Below, piece after piece: positions 1 to 7,134 of a stretch of DNA of 15,120 nucleotides. Origin of the DNA: Ignavibacteriaceae bacterium (GTDB taxonomy: Bacteria; Bacteroidota; Ignavibacteria; Ignavibacteriales; Ignavibacteriaceae). Each line of letters begins with the position of its first letter. Within the stretch, counting starts at the first letter, position 1. The DNA lies in contig JALNWB010000094.1 of the NCBI GenBank assembly GCA_023231105.1, positions 1 to 15,120 on the forward strand, given 5' to 3'. The notes beneath the pieces are model-generated. The model worked only from the letters and a program-made list of their open reading frames with translations, made no database searches and was not told the origin of the DNA. The translations under genes and the position numbers were made by a program.

Positions 1-1773
1 AAAAAGATTTGTCGCTTTTACAAATGCATCAATATTGGCGAATGTTTTTCTGATCTGCGTATCAACAAGAAAATTTTTATCGCCGGTAATTCGGTTCTCG
101 TAACGCAACATCCATGTTTGCGTTATATCGAAATACAATGCGTTCGTAATTCCCATAACAAGTTGATGCCTCAAATGATCAAGCACATAACGCGATTGAA
201 AATTCTCTCTATTCAACGAAGCCTCTACATTCAAATAAGTATAACCGATAGTAATTCTTCTAATTATTCGCAGAGAAATTTCTTCCGTATTGAGTTCTGC
301 ATTAGCTTCAAAGCCGCTTGTTACTGTATTAACGATGTTGTATGCATGCCACACCGAATCGGTTAGAGCCTTTCCCCAATCAATGCTGTTGTTACCATTT
401 CTTCTAAATACACTGAACGAAGTCGAAAATTTTTCTTCCATAAAATGTATTCCGGTTTCATAGTTCGTACTTTCTTCATATTGTAAACCGGGATTCCCCT
501 TCTGCGTTCCGTTCTGTGGTGTTACAAAATAATTATAGTAAAGTTCCGTATAACTTGGCAAACGAAAAGCTTTTCCATATGAGGCATAAATCCGCGCTGA
601 AGAAAAAATATTGTAACCAACACTTACGCCGGGCCAAAATTTCCATCCGATATTTGCATAATTGTAAGTGAAGAAACCAACCGTTGCATTTATATTTTTA
701 TATGTGGTTTTCTGCTCTGCAAAAATTCCCTTTCGTTCACGCGAATGATCCCCCAAATTTGAACTTGCGATAACATCTCTGTTATATTCTGCGCCGAAAG
801 CGGTTGTTCCAAATTCCGTTTGATATGTTGCCTGCATTTCCGCTCCATACACATTCGTTTTGTGTACATTCCGGTAACCGGAAGGATTCAAATAATTTAA
901 AAGATATTCGTCATCATTTCTCCGCCAATAAATTTTAGGAGAAAGAACAAGTTTAGCCGCATAAAATTCTCCAGTAACACTTGCTAGTTTTGTTCTTGTA
1001 TGTTCCCATTGATTTGGAAATTTATCCGAATAAAAACTGTTCGCCCCAAATTTTTTTTCATCATATCCAAATGAAAAATTAACAAACTGCTCACCAAACA
1101 AAACAGAGGAGCGGTATGAAGCATTTACTTCGTCAAAGTTTGTATTGTGGCGGTAACCGTCACTCTTCTTTTGTGAAAAAGAAAAGTGATTGTTCATAGA
1201 GCCGAATCCATAACTTCCCGATAATGCTGCGTCATAAAATCCGTGTTCGCCGCCGGTAATTTGAACAGCTGCACTTTTTTCATTTCCTTTTTTTGTGATG
1301 ATATTTATCACTCCGCCAAATGCATTTGGACCAAATGTACTGGAACCATCCCCTTTCACTATTTCAATCCGCTCAACTTGATCTAACGAAATAGGAAGAT
1401 TTAAATTATGATGTGCTGTTTGCGGATCGCTTACTTTTATGCCGTCAATCATTATCAAAGTTTGTTCAAATGTTCCGCCACGGATACTTACGTCTGCCTG
1501 CACACCTTCAACACCGCGCTGTTTAATATCAACTCCAGCAACATATTGAAGCAAATCTTGTACGCTGTTTACCGGTGTGGCAATTATGTCTTCCAGTCTT
1601 ATAATATGAATATTTCTAGTCGTTTCAGAAAGTTTACTTGCGGTTCTTCCCGCAGTTACCACAATTTCATCAAGGTTATAAACTTTCTCCTGAGGAAAGA
1701 GTGGACATATGAAAAAGAAAAAAAGAATGAGCCCATGAGAAATATGTTTAAAGGATATAAATTTTTGTTGCAT
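1..1773 (-). CDS. TonB-dependent outer-membrane receptor, BtuB-like plan, 3' end beyond window
   Basis: Translating the minus strand from an ATG at 1773 gives 591 codons open to base 1, so the C-terminal part of the barrel is missing. Residues 1-28 form a signal peptide with a hydrophobic run (LILFFFFICP). A TonB-box-like EIVVTAG follows at about 36-42. A plug domain spans roughly 50-165 and shows the usual landmarks: VSIRGG near 95-100, MIDGIKV near 108-114, VERIEIVKG near 133-141 and FGGVINIIT near 152-160. The rest alternates short aromatic beta strands and polar loops, as in a barrel. There is no carboxypeptidase-like N-terminal extension of the SusC type, so it resembles siderophore or cobalamin receptors more than glycan receptors. 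The substrate cannot be read from sequence. The start lies 1 nt after the stop of the phosphoesterase gene (TAATATG), so the two are almost certainly cotranscribed and translationally coupled. Confidence 0.93.
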   Translation of the reverse strand, partial: MQQKFISFKHISHGLILFFFFICPLFPQEKVYNLDEIVVTAGRTASKLSETTRNIHIIRLEDIIATPVNSVQDLLQYVAGVDIKQRGVEGVQADVSIRGGTFEQTLIMIDGIKVSDPQTAHHNLNLPISLDQVERIEIVKGDGSSTFGPNAFGGVINIITKKGNEKSAAVQITGGEHGFYDAALSGSYGFGSMNNHFSFSQKKSDGYRHNTNFDEVNASYRSSVLFGEQFVNFSFGYDEKKFGANSFYSDKFPNQWEHTRTKLASVTGEFYAAKLVLSPKIYWRRNDDEYLLNYLNPSGYRNVHKTNVYGAEMQATYQTEFGTTAFGAEYNRDVIASSNLGDHSRERKGIFAEQKTTYKNINATVGFFTYNYANIGWKFWPGVSVGYNIFSSARIYASYGKAFRLPSYTELYYNYFVTPQNGTQKGNPGLQYEESTNYETGIHFMEEKFSTSFSVFRRNGNNSIDWGKALTDSVWHAYNIVNTVTSGFEANAELNTEEISLRIIRRITIGYTYLNVEASLNRENFQSRYVLDHLRHQLVMGITNALYFDITQTWMLRYENRITGDKNFLVDTQIRKTFANIDAFVKATNLF

Positions 1774-1774
1774 A

Positions 1775-2902
1775 TTATTTTCTAATAGTGAATTTGTCAA
1801 TAATTTTAATTTCAGAACCAAGTTTGTCGTTCGTTTTTTCCTTTGGAAATGCCCCGTATGTTGTTACGTCAACTTTGTTTTTTTTTACATCGAAAACGAC
1901 ATACTCAAATGCGCGTACACCAACAAAATCCCTCGAAGCTTGTGAATTCTCTCCGGGACCATAAAAATAGTTTAATGTCTGATAATATGGAACTGCTTCT
2001 TCATAAGTAAATTCCTGCTCGGGATTTTTCAGTTCGTCATATTTAGGATTAAAATAATAAAGCGGCGCTCCCGAACTTCCGGCAACAATTTGATAAATGC
2101 CGTCAACTGATTCTCTTCCGTAAAGATGTTCGTGTCCACAAATATATGCGGTAACCTTGTAATCTTTAAGAATCCGTAAAAACTCATTTCGCTGATCGAG
2201 ATACCACTGCCGTGTAGAATCCAAAGGAAGTTTTAACTTCAAGCCAAGATTTGGCAAACCATCCCGTAAATGCCCGCCAATCGGGAAAGCGGGTTCATGG
2301 CTTGTAATAAAAATATCGGTTACTCCTCTTTTCCTTGCTTCTTTTAAATCATTCTCAAGCCAGTCTAAATTTTTGATATAATGCCAATCACGTTTGTCAT
2401 CGGTAGAGTCATTCGGATTACCGTAATACCAGCGGTCTGAGGTAACAAAAACAAAATGATGTTTTTCATAATCAAAAGAATAAGAAATTCCTTTTTCATC
2501 AGATGGTCCGTTCAAAAAAACATCGGGAAAAATCTTCCTGAAATTTTCTTCGTCCTTCGGATGCTGTACCTCATGATTGCCAACCACCACCCAAATTTTC
2601 GGCCATACCATATTCAGATTATTATAAATCGGAGACATTACTTCTTTCCAATGCAAAAGTTCAGTAACAGTTTGGTCAGGATTGGTCTTGCTCCCATCAA
2701 CTAAATCTCCTGCAAAAATTACAAACTTTGCATCCGGCTGAGTTTTAACCATGTTATCCACAAGCGCAGAAAGGATTTTTTTGTTCACACCAACATCGCT
2801 ACCTCTGCTGTCTGACATTGCAACAAATTTTAAATTTTGAGGAATTAAAATCCCACTTAGCATTAGAACTACAAAAATATTTTTAATTAGCTGTTTCGCC
2901 AT
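1775..2902 (-). CDS. Secreted calcineurin-like metallophosphoesterase
   Basis: This 375-residue protein has an N-terminal hydrophobic segment (about residues 5-20, ending near IPQ), so it is probably exported to the periplasm or beyond. The phosphoesterase motifs are in order: SDSRG (30-34), GDLVDG (65-70), GNHE (108-111), SHEP (201-204) and GHEH (256-259). These supply most dimetal ligands of the calcineurin-like/purple-acid-phosphatase-like fold. In the first motif the usual His of DxH is Arg33, so metal-site geometry may differ. Substrate (phosphomonoester, diester or nucleotide) is not deducible. An AAAGG Shine-Dalgarno-like sequence lies 5 nt before the ATG. The gene starts 44 nt after lexA stops and ends 1 nt before the TonB-dependent receptor. 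A periplasmic phosphatase feeding an outer-membrane uptake system is plausible, but that is inference. Confidence 0.9.
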   Translation of the reverse strand: MAKQLIKNIFVVLMLSGILIPQNLKFVAMSDSRGSDVGVNKKILSALVDNMVKTQPDAKFVIFAGDLVDGSKTNPDQTVTELLHWKEVMSPIYNNLNMVWPKIWVVVGNHEVQHPKDEENFRKIFPDVFLNGPSDEKGISYSFDYEKHHFVFVTSDRWYYGNPNDSTDDKRDWHYIKNLDWLENDLKEARKRGVTDIFITSHEPAFPIGGHLRDGLPNLGLKLKLPLDSTRQWYLDQRNEFLRILKDYKVTAYICGHEHLYGRESVDGIYQIVAGSSGAPLYYFNPKYDELKNPEQEFTYEEAVPYYQTLNYFYGPGENSQASRDFVGVRAFEYVVFDVKKNKVDVTTYGAFPKEKTNDKLGSEIKIIDKFTIRK

Positions 2903-2946
2903 AACTACCTTTAATTGAAGAAATTAATTAGAATTATATATGTTTT

Positions 2947-3576
2947 TTAATTGTTGAAAATTTTCTTTCCCATCGTGCGGTAAATCCCTACAACCAAACC
3001 TACAATTTTAAATTTAGGATCATTAGCTTCAATGACAATCGGTTTGTATTCAGGATTTTCAGAATGGAGTTTTATGCTCCCGCCTTTTTTGTAAAACCTT
3101 TTTACTACAGCAGCATCTTCTAAAATGGCAACCACAATTTGCCCGTTGGCAAATTCTGTATCGGGTTTAACGATAATTACATCTCCACTAAAAATAAAGG
3201 CATCTTTTAAGCTATCGCCTTTAACACGCAATAAAAAAGATTCAGCCGGCATTTTAACAATAGCCGGTAATTGAATCGTATCAATTGAATCAGGATAAAT
3301 TGTCAGCGGATTTCCTGCTGCTACTTCCCCTAATATAGGATGCGGAATAAAGTATTTATCTTCCAAAGTAATTTCAATGCTTCGGGAAAGTTTTGGATTT
3401 TTCTTGATGTATCCCTTCCTTTCGATTGCTTGCAAATGCTGTTGGACTGTTGCCCGATTTTTATAGCCGAACCGAAGTGCAATTTCCGCTAATGAAGGCG
3501 GAATTCCCCTTCCCACTTTTTGTTCGATCAGAAAATTCAATATTTTGTGTTGAATTTCAGTTAATTCTTTTGACAT
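2947..3576 (-). CDS. lexA: LexA repressor, SOS regulator and self-cleaving S24 protease
   Basis: LexA represses DNA-damage genes and cuts itself when RecA filaments form. The N-terminal winged helix-turn-helix (about 1-70) includes GIPPSLAEIALRFGYKN and HLQAIERKGYI. The cleavage site is Ala87-Gly88 within GEVAAGNPL. The catalytic Ser122 is in VKGDSLKD and Lys159 in AAVVKRF. Their spacing of 37 equals E. coli Ser119/Lys156, and all landmarks are shifted by exactly +3. I chose the ATG at 3576 (209 aa) because GGAAG lies 7 nt upstream. A longer frame from 3627 adds 17 residues, but its start codon lies inside the palindromic operator, about 8 nt after the predicted transcription start. Oddities are Leu instead of the usual Met after Ser122, and recognition-helix residues (NRATVQQ) unlike those of E. 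coli (SPNAAEE). Confidence 0.96.
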   Translation of the reverse strand: MSKELTEIQHKILNFLIEQKVGRGIPPSLAEIALRFGYKNRATVQQHLQAIERKGYIKKNPKLSRSIEITLEDKYFIPHPILGEVAAGNPLTIYPDSIDTIQLPAIVKMPAESFLLRVKGDSLKDAFIFSGDVIIVKPDTEFANGQIVVAILEDAAVVKRFYKKGGSIKLHSENPEYKPIVIEANDPKFKIVGLVVGIYRTMGKKIFNN

Positions 3577-3621
3577 TGACATACTTCCGTTCGGTGAATC
3601 CCATTTGTTCACATGAATAAA

Positions 3622-3641
3622 TACCATACATATGTATGGTA
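3622..3641 (-). promoter_or_regulatory. Putative LexA operator (SOS box), perfect 20-bp palindrome
   Basis: TACCATACATATGTATGGTA is identical on both strands over all 20 bases; the next flanking pair does not match. It begins at the base immediately after the predicted -10 hexamer of lexA and would cover the transcription start, the classical position for autorepression. Its outer TAC...GTA frame and AT centre recall the E. coli box (CTG-N10-CAG), but the half-site ACCATAC differs from both the E. coli box and the B. subtilis box (GAAC-N4-GTTC). Assignment to LexA rests on position and symmetry only. Confidence 0.75.
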
Positions 3642-3670
3642 AAATTATTTTGCAAATGAATATAAGTCAA
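3642..3670 (-). promoter_or_regulatory. Predicted sigma70-type promoter of lexA
   Basis: On the minus strand, TTGACT (3670-3665) is followed after exactly 17 nt by TAATTT (3647-3642). These fit the -35 and -10 elements of a housekeeping promoter. The expected start near 3635 falls inside the palindrome, leaving a leader of about 60 nt before the ATG at 3576. Hexamers of this quality do occur by chance in AT-rich DNA, but the arrangement with the operator strengthens the call. Confidence 0.55.
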
Positions 3671-3722
3671 GGGATTTCCATGAGGATAAGAATTATTATT
3701 ATATAGTGGACAAAACATAAAC

Positions 3723-3777
3723 CTCTTTAAAAATAATTTCGAGAATAATCTTTTGTAATTTATTACTTTTTAAAGAG
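3723..3777 (-). terminator. Weak AT-rich stem-loop after the PAS protein gene, possible terminator
   Basis: An 11-base inverted repeat (CTCTTTAAAAA and TTTTTAAAGAG) encloses a 33-nt loop, which itself holds a small inverted repeat (GTAAT/ATTAC, 3755-3766). It begins 18 nt past the stop of the PAS protein gene, where a terminator is expected. The stem is mostly A-T and no clean U-tract follows, so intrinsic termination is doubtful. The rest of 3642-3794 contains only the lexA promoter. Confidence 0.25.
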
Positions 3778-3794
3778 ATATGAAAAATAGCGGA

Positions 3795-6700
3795 TTACTT
3801 GAGGAAAATTCTTTCTAATGCCTCGATCATTTTTTCACGGAAGATAGGCTTGGAAATAAATTCGTTAAATCCGGCGGCAATAAATTTATCTTTATCACCA
3901 GGAAGAACATAAGCCGTTACCGCAATAATTGGAAGCGATTTAAATCCCGGCATTTGATGGATCATTTTAAGCGCGTCTAAACCATTGTATTCGCCTTGAA
4001 GGTTGATGTCCATAACAATGAAATCAAAACTCTGACTGGTAATAAGCGGCAGAGCTTCTTCAAAACTTACCGCAAATTTAATTTCACCTAATTCTTTCAT
4101 CTGAACTTTGAAAAGGATTTGCGAATCAACCTGATCTTCTATGTAAAGACAAGAAAGTTTTTGAAGTGCCAATACTTTTTGAACACGAGGAGCTTCTTGG
4201 AACTCCTCAACATAAGTTCTTCTATGATTCATTGGAGCCGCTTCAGACTGTCTTGAGAGCGGAGGTGGAATCACTTTCTCAAATTCTTCGTCAGATAATG
4301 TGGCTCTACGGTTAAACGGTGTTTGCTGTGCTTGAATCTGTTGGAATGATTTTTCTTCTCTTGCTTGTGTAGTCTTTGAAGTAATTTCTTGGGTGACAGC
4401 TTTAATTTCAGCAGTTTGTTTTGATTCAACAACCTGCTTTTGAGCGGGTTGTGCAGTAAATTGTTTTAGCGGGAAGAAAAACCCCATTTCATAAGGTTCG
4501 TTCCCTTTTCTAATAATTTCAACATTACAGTTTAATGTTTCCATAAGCTCGCGTAACGTTAGAATAGCAAACCGGGATACCCCATATGGACGGACAAGTG
4601 AAACATCACCATTTTGGACTAAAACCGGTTCAAGCGCGAAGAGTAATTTTTCCGAAATTCTTGAAAGTTCATCGCGTATGGAAAAGATAAAATCATTCTC
4701 GTCAGTCTGTTCAACAGAAAAATAGAAATGGTTTTCGTCACTAATTTTCGCACAAATGCTTGCCATTGTACCAAAAAACATTTTATACTTTCGTACATCG
4801 CCTTCAAGCCAAAGCGGGGCAATTTTAGTAATTAGGCTGTGTTTTTTGTGAATTGGTTCTTCACTAAATTCTTGTTTAACTTTATCAAAGAGGTCAGGTA
4901 ATGCAAAGGTATTGGATTGGGATTCTTCTTCCTCTTTCAACAAGGTCGAATACTCTGCAATGGCATTCATTGTTCCCATTAATTCGTGTTGATTTTCCTG
5001 AATATAGTCCAGCGCTTCTTTTTGGTCAGCGGTTGGAGAAGGTATGCTCTCTTTCACTTCTTGAAGAAAACCCAGCATCACATTAATCGGTGTAAGAATT
5101 TCATGAAAAATAGTTGAAAGTTGAGAAGGTTCTAATCGTTTACCGGATTTTTTATTAACCGTTTGTAAGGCAATATCTTTTTCTTCGTTTTGTGGTATTT
5201 TAATTAAGATGTTGTAGGAATCTGTTATACCGTTCGCATTTAGATTAGGAATGGCGGTAATTTCAGCAGGAACAAATACTTTCTGCGCATTTTTAATTTC
5301 GACCGGCAATTTAATTGATTCTGATAATTTAGCAGAAAATATCTTTGAGGTAATATTTCCACGATCATTATCACTAAAAAGCGAAACCAGCGAATTCCCG
5401 ACTAAACTCGTTTTGTTGATACCAGTGAAAAGAACAAGATTTTGATTTACAAATTTGATGAATCCCGAATTATCGGTAACTGCAATTAATTGGTCGGTTC
5501 CCTCATAAACGGATTTGTACAGTTTAAATTCATTTTCTTTATCAAAATTTTCAGTCACATTTTTGATTATAGTAAAGTGCGCTTCTTTGTTCTCAAAGGT
5601 GAATACGTCTTTAAATATTTCAACCGTGATAATTGAACCATCTTTCTTTTTATGGTTGAATGGACCAGAGAAATTTTTCTTCTTGTTTAGTACCGGAGTG
5701 TCGAGCAGCGTTTGAATATCTTCAGGGGAATACAAATCTGTCAGGTCCATTTGCAAAAATTCTTCATGCGAATAACCGTAAAGAGAAATTGCAGCATCGT
5801 TTGCTTCAAGAAAACGAAGGTTTTCTGCATCATAAATCAAAATTGGATCCGGTAAAGATTTTATTAATACGTCAAACATTTTTCCTCTGGTTTTAATAAA
5901 TGCTTCAAAGTTATCAAAAGCATCAAGAAATTCTACAACCAAAAAATAAGCATTTGTTTCAACTTTGTCACTATTTAATTTTTTAATTTTTGCTTGAAGA
6001 TGCCGGATATTTTTGCCATTTCGGAAAGGAATTGAAACAGATAATTCTCCAGTCTTTGCTTCAATTGCTTCTGTTATTTCCTGCGCAATTGATTGAGGAA
6101 ATATTTGACTGAGGTGAACATTTTCTGTCGAGAATTCGTCAAGTCCGACTAATTCAGAAAAAGGTTTATTCGCTTTTTCAATTCTTGCATTTTCGTTCAG
6201 AATACAAACCGGGAATAAAATTGAATTTATCAAATCTTGTATTAAATAATTTCCGCTCTGTAAATCGGAAAATTGATTTTGCACTTTTTCTTTTTGCGCA
6301 ATTCCTAATTCCGCTATTACTTTGTTATCTGCATCGAGTAGAGGAATAACCACGGATTGATAGTCATGATAATCAGTAAATCCCTTTACAGGAATTCCTT
6401 TGATAATTAAAGTATTTCCAGTTGTTTTGAGAAAGGATTCCATTGAATTATAAAAATCAAGATTAAAAGTTGGAAGAAAAAATTCTTCTTGTCTCCCTTC
6501 AACCTGTGAAATTCTTAATCCAAGTTTATTAGCAAAATTTTGATTTACTAATAGGTATTTATTTTCACTGTCTTTCAACCAGAACAGTTCTTCAAGTTTA
6601 TTGATAGAAACTTGTAGTTTATTTTTCCCTAAAAAAGTGAATGGATAATTTGATTGAACTTCATGGATAGTATTTACTAATTCCGGATTTGAAAAAGTTT

Positions 6701-7112
6701 TAGATATTTCTACCGTAGAAATGCTAAAATGAACAGTTTTTCCCTCTCCAATTCCCACGGGTTCGCTAGTTTCAAATTGAAGGAAGTAATAGTCATTGCC
6801 GTCGTTTGGATAGTGATTAATTTGAAACTGCAGTTGATATTCTTGTTGAGTATGAAGCAGAAATCTCCCCTTCTTTTCTACAGGGAATAATTCATACTTT
6901 AAATTTTCTAAAATGTCCTCAATATGACTTACTTCATGCTTATCAAATAGTTCTAAAAAATTTTGAATCTCTTCGGTAAGTGAAAATATTTCGATTGATT
7001 TTTTATTCCGATAAAGGATATTCCCCTTTTGATCAATTAATAAAAATGCATTGCCGGTAGAATCTACCAGTGTCTTTATTAATTCAAGATGTTCTAAACT
7101 TACCGAAGTCAT
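3795..7112 (-). CDS. Multi-PAS hybrid sensor with degenerate histidine-kinase core and C-terminal receiver
   Basis: This soluble 1105-residue protein has no transmembrane segment. Five PAS-like regions can be seen near 8-115, 168-275, 287-395, 412-522 and 528-640; the fourth (SLPDPILIYD, ANDAAISLYGY) and fifth are clearest. A HisKA-like helix at 663-725 carries His670 in FHEILTPIN. The following ATPase-like domain (about 765-880) keeps the overall outline, ending in VSRFAILTLRELMETLNCNVEI. It lacks the N-box Asn, a DxGxG motif and the glycine-rich G2 loop, so ATP binding is unlikely. A polar, Gln-rich linker (885-985) leads to a receiver domain (986-1105) with acidic Glu992/Asp993, phospho-acceptor Asp1035, Thr1066 and Lys1088 all present. 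It starts 22 nt after the FN3 lipoprotein and probably regulates or senses for the polysaccharide locus. Whether it acts as a kinase-dead scaffold or a phosphorelay target is inference. Confidence 0.88.
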   Translation of the reverse strand: MTSVSLEHLELIKTLVDSTGNAFLLIDQKGNILYRNKKSIEIFSLTEEIQNFLELFDKHEVSHIEDILENLKYELFPVEKKGRFLLHTQQEYQLQFQINHYPNDGNDYYFLQFETSEPVGIGEGKTVHFSISTVEISKTFSNPELVNTIHEVQSNYPFTFLGKNKLQVSINKLEELFWLKDSENKYLLVNQNFANKLGLRISQVEGRQEEFFLPTFNLDFYNSMESFLKTTGNTLIIKGIPVKGFTDYHDYQSVVIPLLDADNKVIAELGIAQKEKVQNQFSDLQSGNYLIQDLINSILFPVCILNENARIEKANKPFSELVGLDEFSTENVHLSQIFPQSIAQEITEAIEAKTGELSVSIPFRNGKNIRHLQAKIKKLNSDKVETNAYFLVVEFLDAFDNFEAFIKTRGKMFDVLIKSLPDPILIYDAENLRFLEANDAAISLYGYSHEEFLQMDLTDLYSPEDIQTLLDTPVLNKKKNFSGPFNHKKKDGSIITVEIFKDVFTFENKEAHFTIIKNVTENFDKENEFKLYKSVYEGTDQLIAVTDNSGFIKFVNQNLVLFTGINKTSLVGNSLVSLFSDNDRGNITSKIFSAKLSESIKLPVEIKNAQKVFVPAEITAIPNLNANGITDSYNILIKIPQNEEKDIALQTVNKKSGKRLEPSQLSTIFHEILTPINVMLGFLQEVKESIPSPTADQKEALDYIQENQHELMGTMNAIAEYSTLLKEEEESQSNTFALPDLFDKVKQEFSEEPIHKKHSLITKIAPLWLEGDVRKYKMFFGTMASICAKISDENHFYFSVEQTDENDFIFSIRDELSRISEKLLFALEPVLVQNGDVSLVRPYGVSRFAILTLRELMETLNCNVEIIRKGNEPYEMGFFFPLKQFTAQPAQKQVVESKQTAEIKAVTQEITSKTTQAREEKSFQQIQAQQTPFNRRATLSDEEFEKVIPPPLSRQSEAAPMNHRRTYVEEFQEAPRVQKVLALQKLSCLYIEDQVDSQILFKVQMKELGEIKFAVSFEEALPLITSQSFDFIVMDINLQGEYNGLDALKMIHQMPGFKSLPIIAVTAYVLPGDKDKFIAAGFNEFISKPIFREKMIEALERIFLK

Positions 7113-7134
7113 TATTGTAATTTCTAATTTATCT

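Noticed and set aside
118..1785. Plus-strand open frames at 118-366 and 1408-1785
   Set aside because: They lie antisense to a continuous TonB-dependent receptor frame with clear plug motifs, and their translations show no domain features.
3577..3627. Longer LexA starting at 3627
   Set aside because: The start codon is inside the operator palindrome and near the predicted transcription start. The extra 17 residues match no LexA feature, while the ATG at 3576 has GGAAG 7 nt upstream.
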